DNA from: Roseiarcus sp963835885
GTDB lineage: Bacteria; Pseudomonadota; Alphaproteobacteria; Rhizobiales; Beijerinckiaceae
Length of the DNA stretch: 64,000 nt
Direction of reading: 5' to 3'
NCBI GenBank assembly: GCA_963835885.1
Contig: CAWIHF010000026.1
Coordinates: 186,001-250,000 of the forward strand
Part shown: piece after piece, positions 44,821-55,017 of the stretch
Layout of the letters: each line of letters opens with the position of its first letter
Position numbering within the stretch: position 1 is the stretch's first letter
Made by a program: the position numbers and the translations under genes
The notes under the pieces: model-generated
The model's database searches: none
What the model was told of the DNA's origin: nothing
The model's input: the letters and a program-made list of their open reading frames with translations, nothing else

Positions 44821-45237
44821 TTGGCCTTGTATTGTCATAGCTTGTTCACGTCAAAAAGAAAGGCAAGGGAATATCACTGGTCGAATATTCGCCGCGCGCC
44901 CGATCTTCGCCATAAGTTTGACAGTATTGTGAATGAGCTTGCGGCGCTATTGCAGCGCAAACGTCTGCGGGCGCACGAGTTCGCGGGGACGGGCTGGCGT
45001 CAACTTAGTCGGTATGATTACCGGAGAGAGAAGATGCTTGACCTACTTGAAATTGAACTCACCAGAGTGCGGAGAATGGCGGAACGGGTCGATAACAACA
45101 TCCTTCTTCTGTACCTGATCGACATGGCGATTTTGGAGGCCAACCGCGGCGTTCGTTCGAAGGAAAGAGCGAGCGCCGCCGTGGCCCGTTCAGAATTGTT
45201 CAATGAAGGTTACCGCTCCACCGCTGTCACGTCTTGA
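44821..45237 (+). CDS. Hypothetical helical protein
   Basis: Up to 138 residues from a TTG; the true start may be further in, for example at the GTG near 44930 (IVNELAALLQRKRLRAHEFA). It is helical and basic (KMLDLLEIELTRVRRMAERV, LLLYLIDMAILEANRGVRSK). No domain is recognised. It overlaps the convergent 45190 frame by 48 bp. Confidence 0.4.
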   Translation: MALYCHSLFTSKRKAREYHWSNIRRAPDLRHKFDSIVNELAALLQRKRLRAHEFAGTGWRQLSRYDYRREKMLDLLEIELTRVRRMAERVDNNILLLYLIDMAILEANRGVRSKERASAAVARSELFNEGYRSTAVTS

Positions 45238-45654
45238 GAGCTCCGTCACAGTCTTGATGATCACCTCGCGCAGTGCGCGGCGCCGAATATTCATGAAAGC
45301 AAGCATCAGGCGACGCCCTTCCTGCGGATTTGGCCGGTCATCCGGTTTGGCCAAGCCGTAAAGCCCGTCGCCGACAGAAAGAGGCGTCTGATTTTTCGAA
45401 TGGAGCTCATTCCTAGCCATTTTTGACTGCCACTCCCTGAATACGCTTGTCTTCCAAGGCTGCACGTCTTCAGCAAAAGTTGCATGAGATATTTCGCTCG
45501 CGTGCTCCGGTGGAAGCCCTGGCGAAGCAAAAGTCTGCCAGCCGCCGGCCGGTCGTCTTGTTGGCGTTAACCATCGCCGACTGCTCAGCCGCACGCAATC
45601 CGTATTTCTACCGGGGTTCTTGAAGCCGAGGATGTTTCCGGTCAATCCGTCCAT
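45190..45654 (-). CDS. Hypothetical protein, 154 residues
   Basis: MDGLTGNILGFKNPGRNTDC and later KPDDRPNPQEGRRLMLAFMN, IRRRALREVIIKTVTELSRR. The C-terminal 40 residues look like a genuine helical segment. There is no membrane region and no recognised family. The base composition is lower in GC than the neighbours, suggesting acquired DNA. Confidence 0.4.
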   Translation of the reverse strand: MDGLTGNILGFKNPGRNTDCVRLSSRRWLTPTRRPAGGWQTFASPGLPPEHASEISHATFAEDVQPWKTSVFREWQSKMARNELHSKNQTPLSVGDGLYGLAKPDDRPNPQEGRRLMLAFMNIRRRALREVIIKTVTELSRRDSGGAVTFIEQF

Positions 45655-45684
45655 TCAAGCGCTGCGATAGCCATAGCTGGGGAC

Positions 45685-46010
45685 CTAAATCCGGCCCTGG
45701 TCGCGCCATGGGGTTGACCAAGAGGGCAGTTCTTCCATCAGCAGAACCGTCTGTCGCCAATAGTCAAAGCGGAAAGTGATGAGGCTATCGAGGGGTTCTA
45801 GAGCAGGTTCCGATCGACTGAAATCGTCGCTCGCCATGGACGGGGCTCGACGCCGAGGACCCTCCATTTCCTTCAGAAAATTTCCAAACGTTTCAAAAAA
45901 CTTCCGCCGGGCTTCCAAATCTCTTCCAAAAATTTCAATTTGCTTCCGAAAATATCAAAAAATTTCACTGGGAAACCTTTACTTATCAGAGTCTTACGAC
46001 AGAATTTGGC
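45685..46010 (-). repeat. AT-rich dispersed element with a short frame (copy 1)
   Basis: A minus-strand stretch of repeated GGAAG/TTTGG units. A 77-residue frame (45685-45918: LEARRKFFETFGNFLKEMEG...) may be expressed. It shares with 50800-50905 the order CGTAAG-C--TGATAAGT, then GGAAGCAAA--GAAAT-TTTGGAAG. This indicates a short intergenic repeat family rather than a unique gene. Confidence 0.4.
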
Positions 46011-46544
46011 GAATTTGGCCGGCTGAACGGCTGAAAATTTCTCCGTGACGCCGCACGGCTCGGTCCAGGGCTGCTAATCAACATCTCGGTGTCGGCCTTC
46101 CTTCGACACGCAAGCCTGAGTGCTGCGAGGGGACCATCTCGGCGCAAGGTCGGGGCGGTTCGAGGGGAGCGGACACGGACGTTCTCTGTTGTCGGTGAGA
46201 ACGTATCAAGAACATATCTCGAAGCTCTTGTCAAGAGATTGTTCTTCTTCGGGGTCGTCTCCGAGGTCGAATTGCGGGTCCTGGGCCGGAAGCGGAAGGA
46301 CACCGAAGGACCGTCCCGCACGGCCGCCACAAGATAATCACCCTCGTCGCCGGTCTCGCGCCTTCGAGGGCTCGCGGCGCCGAAGGCCGGCGACCGGCCG
46401 ATGAACGCCGTCGAGCGAACCGTCGCCGGCCTGATGAGGGCGCTCGACGACTGCGCCCATATCCATCAACCCGGCCAATACACAAGTTATTTCGCCCCCT
46501 GCGTCAATGCACGCCCAGGTCGGACCCCCGTCCTGCGGCATGGC
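46011..46544. other. Region without a convincing gene
   Basis: About 530 bp between the AT-rich element and smpB. A plus-strand frame starting at 46401 (MNAVERTVAGLMRALDDCAH, IHQPGQYTSYFAP) looks coding for 35 residues but then runs antisense through smpB with no stop, so I do not call it. No tmRNA gene, tRNA or terminator is seen. Confidence 0.45.
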
Positions 46545-47021
46545 TCACCCTCGTTCGCGCAAAAGCCGCGACTTGTCGCGGTTCCAGTCGCGCGCTTTCT
46601 CGCTCTCGCGCTTGTCGTGCAGCTTCTTGCCGCGACCGAGCGCGATGGCGATCTTGGCGCGGCCCTTGGCGTTGAAGTAGATTCGGAGCGGCACAATCGT
46701 CATGCCCTCGCGCTCGACGCCCTTCGCCAGCTTGGCGATTTCCTTCGAATGAAGAAGGAGCTTGCGGGGTCTCTTCGGCTCATGATTGAAGCGGTTGGCC
46801 TGCAAATATTCCGGGATGTTGGCGTTGTACAGGATGACTTCGCCGTTGCGGTCGACGGCGGCGTAGCTCTCGCTGACTGTCGCCTTGCCGGTGCGCAGTG
46901 ATTTGACCTCGGGGCCGGTTAGCATCATGCCCGCCTCGAAGGTTTCGCCGATCTCATAGTCGAAGCGCGCGCGGCGGTTGTCGGCCACGATTTTGAACTT
47001 GGGCTTCTCCTTATCGGCCAT
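46545..47021 (-). CDS. smpB: SsrA-binding protein SmpB
   Basis: A 158-residue protein of normal family length. It binds tmRNA and delivers it to stalled ribosomes for trans-translation. Family segments: RRARFDYEIGETFEAGMMLT, GPEVKSLRTGKATVSESYAA, NRFNHEPKRPRKLLLHSKEI and the C-terminal GRGKKLHDKRESEKARDWNR that contacts the decoding centre. The start MADKEKPKFKIVADN is preferred over an upstream in-frame ATG. It is downstream of dapA on the same strand, a common order in alphaproteobacteria. The ssrA gene is not in the window. Confidence 0.95.
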   Translation of the reverse strand: MADKEKPKFKIVADNRRARFDYEIGETFEAGMMLTGPEVKSLRTGKATVSESYAAVDRNGEVILYNANIPEYLQANRFNHEPKRPRKLLLHSKEIAKLAKGVEREGMTIVPLRIYFNAKGRAKIAIALGRGKKLHDKRESEKARDWNRDKSRLLRERG

Positions 47022-47169
47022 CCACGGGGGCCTCCTGAACGGGAAGAACGCGATCGAGACGACAGGCGGTCCCCGACGCAATTGCGCCGCAATTGGGCTG
47101 CGGCGGCGGCCGATGAAGTCGAGACGGCGCGCGTCCAGATGCGGCGAAGGATCGCGGTCGCATGATGTC

Positions 47170-48072
47170 TTAGGCGTTCAACAGACCGGCGTGCGCCATC
47201 GCCCGACGGATGAGCCCCTCTGTCGTCTGGTTCACCGGAATAAGCGGCAGTCGTGTTTCAGTGCTCCCCCGGCCAAGCAGGCTAAGCGCATATTTCACCC
47301 CGTTTACGCCGGGTTCGGCGAAGATCGCCGCATGCAATGGCGTCAGACGATCCTGGATCTTCAGCGCATGATCCCAGTCGCCCTTGAAGACCGATTCCAT
47401 TTGCTCTGCGCATAATTCCGGCGCAATGTTGGCGGTGACGGAGATGCAGCCGTGGCCGCCCGCCGACATTGCGGCGAGCGCGGTCATGTCTTCGCCAGAA
47501 AGTTGGATAAAGTCCGGCCCTATAGCGTGTCGCTGGCGCGAGACGCGGCCCACGTCACCGGTCGCGTCCTTCACGCCGACGATGTTGGGAAGCTCGCTGA
47601 GGCGTTTCATCGTGTCGATTGACATGTCGACAACGCTGCGGGGAGGGATGTTGTAAATGATGATCGGAATTCCGATCGCGTCGTTGACGGCCTTGAAGTG
47701 CTGGTAGAGCCCTTCTTGCGTCGGCTTGTTGTAGTAAGGGGTCACCACGAGGACGGCGTCGGCGCCGGCCCGCTCCGCGTGGAGCGCCAAAGCCACCGCT
47801 TCGACGGTGTTGTTCGATCCTGCTCCCGCGATCACCGGAAGGCGGCCGCGCGTCTCGTCGATGCAGATGTCGACGACGCGCCGATGTTCCTCATGCGTCA
47901 GGGTCGGGCTCTCGCCCGTGGTGCCGACCGGCACCAGTCCGTGCGAGCCCGAGGTGATTTGCCAGTCGATCAGCGCGCGGTACGCCTGCTCGTCGATCTC
48001 GCCGTCCTTGAACGGCGTCACCAGGGCCGGCATCGAGCCGTGAAACTTCGCCCGCTCTCTCATCTCGCGCAT
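47170..48072 (-). CDS. dapA: 4-hydroxy-tetrahydrodipicolinate synthase
   Basis: About 300 residues. It condenses pyruvate with aspartate semialdehyde in lysine and diaminopimelate synthesis. SMPALVTPFKDGEIDEQAYR, VGTTGESPTLTHEEH (pyruvate-binding TTGES), VVTPYYNKPTQEGLYQHFKA (Tyr), YNIPPRS and the Schiff-base Lys in NIVGVKDATGD are all present. The start is uncertain between 48123 and 48063; 48072 (MREMRERAKFHGS) fits the family length best. It is divergent from the lytic transglycosylase gene, with about 150 bp between them. Confidence 0.95.
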   Translation of the reverse strand: MREMRERAKFHGSMPALVTPFKDGEIDEQAYRALIDWQITSGSHGLVPVGTTGESPTLTHEEHRRVVDICIDETRGRLPVIAGAGSNNTVEAVALALHAERAGADAVLVVTPYYNKPTQEGLYQHFKAVNDAIGIPIIIYNIPPRSVVDMSIDTMKRLSELPNIVGVKDATGDVGRVSRQRHAIGPDFIQLSGEDMTALAAMSAGGHGCISVTANIAPELCAEQMESVFKGDWDHALKIQDRLTPLHAAIFAEPGVNGVKYALSLLGRGSTETRLPLIPVNQTTEGLIRRAMAHAGLLNA

Positions 48073-48224
48073 TCCGTTTCTGCGGCCGATCAGCGCCGGC
48101 ATTCGGTCCGAAGCCGGACACATAGCCCCAGCGGGACGCGCGCGAAAGGGGAAACCCGCCCCGAAACCACGGTTAACGGTTCGTTAGAAATACCGTTCCA
48201 TCTTTGCGCGCAAGGATTGCACCC

Positions 48225-50516
48225 ATGACCAAATGGCGCGCTAGCGCAATGCTCGGGGCCTCGGCGGCGGCCGTCGCGATCGCCCTGGTTTCGTTTTACG
48301 GCGGCAGAATCTTCGAGCGGCAGGTTTATTCCCGCATCGCCCACGCGCCTGCGAACCCCTCCCGCCCCGTGCTTGCGCCGACAGCGGACGCGGCCGTCGA
48401 AACGCCGGCGCAGGACATGGCCGCGCTGATCCGTCGCGGGCTCCCCTCCGCCTCGAAGGAAGAGGCGCAGGCCCCGACTTCCTCGGGCATGACGGAGGAC
48501 ATGGCGGCGCTTCTTCGGCGAGGATTCCCGTCCTCCGACTTCGAGGCGTCCGGGCCGACAGCGTCGCCGGAGGTTCCATCTGAAGCCGCCGCGTCGGACG
48601 CCCAGCCGGATACGACCGCGCAAAGCGCTCCTCAGCCCCAGCCTGCGCCCATTTCTCCGGCCTTGCAGGCCTACCGGAAAGGCGACGTCGCAGCGCTGAC
48701 CGCGCTCGCGGCCGCCTCCAGCGACCCGGACGAGCGCCTGGCGCTCGAGTGGACGGCGCTGCGCGCCGATCCTCATCCGACATTCGCCGTGCTCGAGGCT
48801 TTCGCCAAGGCCCATCCGACCTGGCCGGGGGTGGGCTATGTGCGCTATCGACAGGAGGCTGAACTCCTCGTTCATCCTCCGTCTCCCGCGGCGGTGGCGG
48901 AATTCTTTTCCTCGGACCCGCCGCAATCGAGCGCCGGCAAGCTTGCCGAGGCGCGCGCCGAGGCGGTGAACGGACACACGGACGAGGCGATCGGGATGGT
49001 TCGCGCATTGTGGCGCGAAGGCAATTTCGACTCTTGGACAGAGAGCGCGATCCTGCGCGACTTCGGCGCCGTGCTGACGAAGTCGGACCACAAGTACCGC
49101 GCCGATCGTTTGCTTTATGCCGAAAGCTACGCCCCCGCCTTCCGCGCGGCGGCGCTTGCGGGTCCGGACGAAACCGCGCTCGCGCAGGCGCGATACGCAG
49201 CCGCCCGCGGGCCGCTGAGCCCGACGCTGCTGAAGGCGGTGCCTGCGTCCCTCAAAAACGATCCCGGGCTCCTGTTCGCCCGCATCCAGGATGCGCGGCG
49301 TTCGAAGCGCGCCTATGAGGCGGCGACGCTGCTGAGCCTCGCGCCGAAGGACCGCGATTCCCTCATCGATCCCGACAAGTGGTGGTCCGAGCGGCGGATG
49401 GTGGCGCGCGAACTGCTCGACGTGAACGAGCCCAAGCTCGCCTTCGCGGTCTGCGACAAGGCGGCGCTCCCGGACGATTCCGCCAACAAGGTCGATCTCG
49501 ATTTCCATGCCGGCTGGATTGCGCTGCGCTTTCTTGGCGACGCCCCCGAGGCCGCCAAGCGCTTCGCCCTCGCCGCCGAGGCGGCCGAGACGCCGCTGTC
49601 GATTGCTCGCGCCGCCTATTGGCGCGGCCGCGCCGCGGAGGCGATGGGCGACAAGGACGAGGCCAAGCTCTATTACGAGAGCGCGGCGAGCGAGCCGATC
49701 GCCTATTACGGACAGCTCGCCGCCCGGCGTCTGGGAGCCAAGCGGCTCGATCTTCGCTCGCCGAGCGCCGTCGCCGAGGGCGCCGACCGCGACGAGTCGG
49801 TGCGGGCTGCGGAAGCGCTTTATGTCGATGGGCTCGACGACCTCGCGACGGCGCTCGCATACGAAGCGGCCCGGTCGTGGCGGGACGAAGCGCAGATGGC
49901 GGCGATGGCCGAGGTGGTCAAGCGGCACGCCGACGCCGCAACGCAGGTGCAGTTCGGCAAGATCGCGACCCTGCGCGGCTATGCTTTCGACGCGATGGCG
50001 TTCCCGTCGGCCGGCGTGCCGGCGTTTCTGCCGCTCGCCCATTCGGCCGATCTCGCCAGCGTCTATGCGGTCGCGCGGCAAGAGAGCGAGTTCGTCTGGC
50101 ACGCGGCGTCCGGCGCCGGCGCCAAGGGGCTCATGCAAATTCTGCCTTCGACGGCGGCGTCGACCGCCAAGCGCGCGGGCGTGCCTTATGAATACGCCCG
50201 GCTTCTCGTCGATCCCGCTTTCAACACCCAGCTCGGCGCGGCCTTCCTCGGCGAGGTGATGGAGGATCTGGACGGCTCGCGCGAGATGGCTTTCGCCGCC
50301 TACAACGCCGGCCCGGGCAGGGTGGCGCAATGGATCGCGGCATACGGCGATCCGCGCAACGGCGCCGATCCGGTCGACTGGGTCGAGCGCATCCCGTTCG
50401 AGGAGACGCGCGACTACGTGCAGCGGGTCAGCGAGAACCTCGGCGTCTATCGCCAGCGCTTCGCCGAGGACCCGCCGGACGTTGGCCAGCTCTCGCCGCG
50501 CGTGGCGAAGGATTAG
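48225..50516 (+). CDS. slt: Soluble lytic murein transglycosylase
   Basis: A 763-residue protein. The N-terminal hydrophobic segment (AMLGASAAAVAIALVSFYGG) is a signal or anchor. A Pro/Ala-rich linker follows to about residue 150, then a long helical superhelix of the Slt70 type (KGDVAALTALAAASSDPDER; AAYWRGRAAEAMGDKDEAKL). The C-terminal SLT domain has the catalytic Glu in YAVARQESEFVWHAASGAGA-KGLMQILPSTA (about residue 622) and NTQLGAAFLGEVMEDLDG / AFAAYNAGPGRVAQW. It cleaves peptidoglycan with formation of 1,6-anhydromuramic ends in the periplasm. The frame is intact. Confidence 0.93.
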   Translation: MTKWRASAMLGASAAAVAIALVSFYGGRIFERQVYSRIAHAPANPSRPVLAPTADAAVETPAQDMAALIRRGLPSASKEEAQAPTSSGMTEDMAALLRRGFPSSDFEASGPTASPEVPSEAAASDAQPDTTAQSAPQPQPAPISPALQAYRKGDVAALTALAAASSDPDERLALEWTALRADPHPTFAVLEAFAKAHPTWPGVGYVRYRQEAELLVHPPSPAAVAEFFSSDPPQSSAGKLAEARAEAVNGHTDEAIGMVRALWREGNFDSWTESAILRDFGAVLTKSDHKYRADRLLYAESYAPAFRAAALAGPDETALAQARYAAARGPLSPTLLKAVPASLKNDPGLLFARIQDARRSKRAYEAATLLSLAPKDRDSLIDPDKWWSERRMVARELLDVNEPKLAFAVCDKAALPDDSANKVDLDFHAGWIALRFLGDAPEAAKRFALAAEAAETPLSIARAAYWRGRAAEAMGDKDEAKLYYESAASEPIAYYGQLAARRLGAKRLDLRSPSAVAEGADRDESVRAAEALYVDGLDDLATALAYEAARSWRDEAQMAAMAEVVKRHADAATQVQFGKIATLRGYAFDAMAFPSAGVPAFLPLAHSADLASVYAVARQESEFVWHAASGAGAKGLMQILPSTAASTAKRAGVPYEYARLLVDPAFNTQLGAAFLGEVMEDLDGSREMAFAAYNAGPGRVAQWIAAYGDPRNGADPVDWVERIPFEETRDYVQRVSENLGVYRQRFAEDPPDVGQLSPRVAKD

Positions 50517-51766
50517 GGCAGGGCTCGGCGCCTCGCCGGGCGGGGCGCGCCATTTCCATTCCGGAATTGAGCCTTTTCAAAGGCGTGCGACGCCATTTGC
50601 ATTCCGCCGTACCTCCGACCACCCCTCTCCTGAGTTGGCCACCGGCGGCGCCGAACTCGCCGCGCACGAAAGCGCCGGTCCCCTCGCCGACTGGGCATTT
50701 GGTGTAGGGCTCATAGATGGGCAGCTTCGGATAAGCGGAAGCCGTCCGTCTTCAACCAAGCGCCACGGATGGGCGACCAAGCCCAGTCGAGCTGCGATTG
50801 CGTGCAACGAAGGCCCGAAAAGCCCTTCCAAACATTTCCTTTTGCTTCCTTTTCTGGCGTCGATTCCACACTTATCAAGGCCTTACGGGGCGGGAGGGCC
50901 AAAAAAAATTCCCTTCCGACTTTCCGTCCGGCGAAAGTCTGCATTTTTCTGAAAACCGATGGTGAGCATCGCCCTTGCCGCCTCGAGAAAACCTAAAAGC
51001 TCCACCGCCGACGCCATGCCGGGCTCGCGTCTACGGGCCTTCTGCTGGGAACATACCATGAACATTAGCGCTAAGCAACCGAATTCGTGACCCCAAAGGT
51101 CGGCCCAGGATTTACTGGCGCCTTGACGCCCGTTCCCGCCGCTTGGCGGCTGAAAAGCGGCCTCAAAGCCTTGTCTTGAGCTTGTCGAAGACTGCGCCTG
51201 TCGAAGGACGCTCCAGGCGGGTCAAACCGCGCTACCTACGGGTTCATCCTTCGAGACGCCACGCTCCGCGCGTGCGAGGCGCATCAGTTCCATTGCGGGA
51301 ACGATCTCTCCGGCGGCCGCGACGGGCCAGCCAGAAAGTCCCAAGGCGGGCCGGGGCGTAAGCGCAGGGACATAAGCAGAACAAGATTTTGGCGGCTGTC
51401 GAGAGAAGTCTGTCAAGATATTGGAAAAAACGGTAGTGGGTCAGTTTGAACTTCAGGTTTGGGCGGATAGCGGTCGTTCGACAATTGCATTTTGAACGGG
51501 CGGAGTCCGCCCGGAGCGGGCATTGATCAAGGCGCCGGCAGAACATTGCGAAGGGAGGACTGCGATCATTCGAAGCCGCCACCCGGGAGGGCCGGAGTGC
51601 GCAAATAGCGGCCATTCACGGACGGCGTGGCGAAAGGATCAAATCGACCCAAGCAGCCATTCGGCTGTTGGCTAGGGCAGGCTTCCCTTGGCCCGATCGC
51701 TTTCGATAGGTAGCGCGCGGCTCAAGCCTTTCTTGTGCTATTCTGCATGACGCGTGAGGGCGCGCC
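50517..51766. other. Long intergenic region with dispersed repeats
   Basis: 1.25 kb with no gene I can support. Around 50800-50905 is a second copy of the AT-rich element seen at 45.9 kb (TTCCAAACATTTCCTTTTGC, then CTTATCAAGGCCTTACGG). Around 51165-51260 is a repeat of the CTTGAGCTTGTCGAAG / CCTGTCGAAGGA / CATCCTTCGAGACGC type, familiar from alphaproteobacterial intergenic regions. Short frames elsewhere lack ribosome binding sites. Confidence 0.5.
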
Positions 51767-53690
51767 ATGTCCGAAATCCGCAAGATTGCGGCGATCCTGA
51801 TTGCGGATATCGTCGGCTACAGCCGGCTCGCGGGAGCGGACGAGGATCGCACCCTGTCGCGGCTCCGGGGGCTGCGCAGCGACCTGATCGATCCCGCCAT
51901 CGACGCGCACCACGGGCGCATCGTCAAACGCACCGGCGACGGCATTCTCATCGAGTTCCGCAGCGTGGTCGACGCCGTGCGCTGCGCCATCGAAGTGCAG
52001 AACGGCATGGCCGAGCGCAACGCCGGCCTGCCGCCCGAGCGCCGCATCGAGTTCCGCGTCGGCATCCACCTCGGCGACGTGGTCGAGGAGGCCGACGGCG
52101 ATCTCATGGGCGACGGCGTCAACATTGCCGCGCGGCTCGAGGGGATTTGCGAGCCGGGCGGGCTTTGCCTCTCCGAGGACGCATACCGGCAGGTCCGCGA
52201 CAAGCTGAAGTACGCATTCGTCGATCTCGGCGAGAAGTCGCTCAAGAACATCGCCCGGCCGGTGCGCGCCTATGTGCTTTCGGCGGCGGCGATCGCGGCG
52301 TCGGGCGCAGCAAGTCCCGCCGCGAAGGCGCCGAAGACGCGCGGCGTAGGAACGGCGCTCATGGGCGCGCTCGTCGCCGCCCTCGTCGTCGCAATTGTCG
52401 CGGCTGGCGCCCACGCGTGGCGTGCGGGACTTCATGCCGCGCCTGTTGGGCGCCTCGGTGGAGGACAAGCTCGCGACCGCGCCGCGGCTCTCGATCGTCG
52501 TCCTGCCGTTCGAGAACCTGAGCGGCGACAAGGAGCAGGACTATTTCGCCGACGGCATCACCGACGACCTGACCACCGACCTCTCGCATCTCGAAGGCAG
52601 CTTCGTCATCGCCCGCGGCACCGCCTTCACTTACAGGGGCAAGCCGGTCGACGCCAAGCAGGTCGGCCGCGAGCTCGGCGTTCGCTATATGCTCGAGGGC
52701 AGCGTGCGCCGCGTCGGCGAGACGATCACGATCAATGCCCAATTGATCTCGACCGAGACCGGCGCGCATGTCTGGGCCGACCGGTTCGACGGCGAGCGCA
52801 GCAAGCTCGGCGAGTTGCAGGTCGAAGTCGTCTCCCGCCTCGCCAATTCGCTCGGCGTCGAGCTCGTCAAGGCTGAAGCATTGCGCGCGGCGCGCGAGCG
52901 GCCGAGCAATCCCGACGCGGTCGACCTCGCGATGCAAGGGTGGGCCGCCTATAATACGGGATTTGACGAAACCAGCACTCACGCAGCCATCGGCTACTTT
53001 GAGCGAGCCTTGCAGCTGGACCCCACGCTTACGCGGGCGCAACTCGGTTTAGCGGTCGGGCTTGTCGATAGAGCATTCTCATTTAGAGGCGGCAATGCGT
53101 CTGTCGACCTCCCGCGCGCGGAGGCGCTTCTTGGGAAAGCGCTATCGGCAGAGCCGGACAACGCATGGGCGCACTTCGTCAAGGCGGACCTGTTTGCGTA
53201 CGGGAGGAAGCAATTCGACGAGGCGCTGTCGGAGCTGGACGTTGCGATCGACGACGATGGAAATTTCGCGCGGGCCTACGATCTTCGCGGAGCGACATTC
53301 ATCTTTGCTGGCGAGGCGAAGAAGGCAATTCACGAGGCTGAGACTGCGCTTCGTCTCAGTCCGCGCGACCCGATGCGTAACCGGTGGGAGTTTCGCATTT
53401 GCCATGCGCACGCCCATATGGCGCAGTGGCAGGAGGCCATCGAATGGTGCCAAAAGTCCATTGCTACCAACGCCGGGTTCTGGGTCCCCTATGTCGATCT
53501 CGTCGCCGCCAACGGCTGGCTCGGCCGCGAGGCGGAGGCCAAAGCCGCGATCGACGGGCTCCACAGGCTGATGCCCGGCTTCACCGTTCAGGACTGGGCC
53601 AGCATCACATGGTCCGAAAACCCGCAGTTTCAGCGCGAGTACGCGCGCATCGTCGAAGGCCTGCGCAAGGCGGGGCTGCCGGAGGAATGA
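51767..53690 (+). CDS. Class III adenylate cyclase with C-terminal TPR-type region (frameshift near 52425)
   Basis: Corrected for one base near 52425, about 640 residues. The N-terminal 175 residues are the cyclase domain (IAAILIADIVGYSRLAGADE, with the first metal Asp in IADIVGYS; RIVKRTGDGILIEFRSVVDA, with the second Asp; VGIHLGDVVEEADGDLMGDG-VNIAARLE). One transmembrane helix follows (GALVAALVVAIVAAGAHAW). The C-terminal part begins LSIVVLPFENLSGDKEQDYF, the TolB-like segment usual in these rhizobial-type cyclases, followed by TPR repeats (AAIGYFERALQLDPTLTRAQ; AIHEAETALRLSPRDPMRNR). It makes cAMP, with the periplasmic part presumably sensing a ligand. The frameshift is in the membrane linker. 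Confidence 0.85.
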
Positions 53691-54013
53691 AGCCGGCCTG
53701 CGTTGGCAGGTTGATAACGAACGTCGGCACCCCGCCATGGGAAAAACGAATGACCGGGTTACGTCAATTCGCGACGTTCGATTGCTTGGGACGAGTGTTG
53801 CGCGCCGTGTCGAGCTGACGCGTTCGGAGCTTGCTCCCGGAACGGTCGGTCCTGTGCATTCCGCCCGTTCATTGGAAAGATCATGAAGGGCAGGAACGGG
53901 TCGGAAGCCGAAATTCAAACAGACCCACTACCGAAAAAACTGTTTCATGGCCGGGAAAAATGGGCGCCGCCGCGTCGCGAATTGTAACCAATCTCGCGGC
54001 GCTGAGCGGTTCC
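53691..54013. other. Intergenic region, nothing recognised
   Basis: About 320 bp between convergent genes. A plus-strand frame exists but has no protein-like sequence. No hairpin with a T run is obvious. Confidence 0.5.
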
Positions 54014-54880
54014 TCAGCCGAGCACGTATCGCGAGAACGCCAAAGCTTGTTGCGCGGCCTCGTCCATCTGAGCTTCGTCGGCGTTGTCGCTGAGATCGCG
54101 CCAAACCTTGATGTCGCTGCCGACCCCGCCGCCCATCTTGACAAAGGGCTCCATGACAACAGCGCCGCCGTAACCGATCGCGCGCAGCGCCGTTCCGATT
54201 TCGTGCCAGGGCAGCCGACCTTTGCCGGGAACGCGGCGATTGTTCTCGCCGGTGTGAAAATGGCCGAGCAGGGCGCCGGCCGCGCGGATTGCAGTGCCGA
54301 AGCTGTCCTCCTCGATGTTCATATGGAACGTGTCGAGCATCACCTTGACGTTGGGCTTGCCGACCTCGCGAACGAAGGCGACCCCCTCCTCGACGGTGTT
54401 CAAGACGTGATTCTCAAATCGATTGAGCACTTCCAGACAAAGGTCGATGCCGAGATCGGCCGCGAAATCGGCGAGGCTGGATATGCCTTCCAGACCCCTC
54501 GCGCGATCCCCCGCCTTGTCGACCGGCTTGGAATAGTCGATCGGCCAGTAGGAGTGGAGGGCGCCGCCGATGATATGGATATCGAGCTTGGCGAGGTTGG
54601 TGAGCGTCTCCTCGAAGAAGGCCCGGCCCGCTTTTCGGATCGCCGGATCGGCGGAGGACAGGTTCTTCTGGGGGGACGGACCGAGACCGGCGGTGATTGT
54701 AATGCCGTTATCCCTCGCGGAGCGAGCGACTTCGGCAATATGCCCGGGGCTATAGCCGTTCAGATGATGAGCGGCGATCTCGATGATGTCGAAGCCGAGC
54801 TTGGCGACCTTTTCGACGTATTTCAGGCAGTCGGCGCTCCATTCCTGCTCCCAGTATGAGTAATAGATGCCGAATTTCAT
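54014..54880 (-). CDS. D-psicose (allulose) 3-epimerase
   Basis: A 288-residue TIM-barrel epimerase interconverting D-fructose and D-psicose (allulose). MKFGIYYSYWEQEWSADCLK, YVEKVAKLGFDIIEIAAHHL, VKVMLDTFHMNIEEDSFGTA and GHFHTGENNRRVPGKGRLPW follow the Agrobacterium enzyme almost residue for residue. The four metal ligands fall at exactly its positions: Glu150, Asp183, His209 and Glu244. It is the last gene of the minus-strand sugar operon, 137 bp after the permease gene. It probably converts imported allulose to fructose for catabolism. Confidence 0.93.
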   Translation of the reverse strand: MKFGIYYSYWEQEWSADCLKYVEKVAKLGFDIIEIAAHHLNGYSPGHIAEVARSARDNGITITAGLGPSPQKNLSSADPAIRKAGRAFFEETLTNLAKLDIHIIGGALHSYWPIDYSKPVDKAGDRARGLEGISSLADFAADLGIDLCLEVLNRFENHVLNTVEEGVAFVREVGKPNVKVMLDTFHMNIEEDSFGTAIRAAGALLGHFHTGENNRRVPGKGRLPWHEIGTALRAIGYGGAVVMEPFVKMGGGVGSDIKVWRDLSDNADEAQMDEAAQQALAFSRYVLG

Positions 54881-55017
54881 GTGTGTCTCCTGTCTGACCA
54901 GTGCAGCATGGTTGCTTGTGATCTCGAAGCCGGCGGGCCGGCATTTGCGCCCTTAACAAGTCTGCCCTGCTTGCGCCGAGCACGGCCAATCTCGCGCAGA
55001 CGCCAAACGACACGTCG

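Noticed and set aside
46011..46544. Possible tmRNA gene next to smpB
   Set aside because: Alphaproteobacterial ssrA is a permuted two-piece gene; I looked for its alanine-acceptor ends and tag-coding segment near smpB and saw none.
46401..46901. Plus-strand frame MNAVERTVAGLMRALDDCAH
   Set aside because: Only the first 35 residues look coding; the rest is antisense to smpB with no independent stop.
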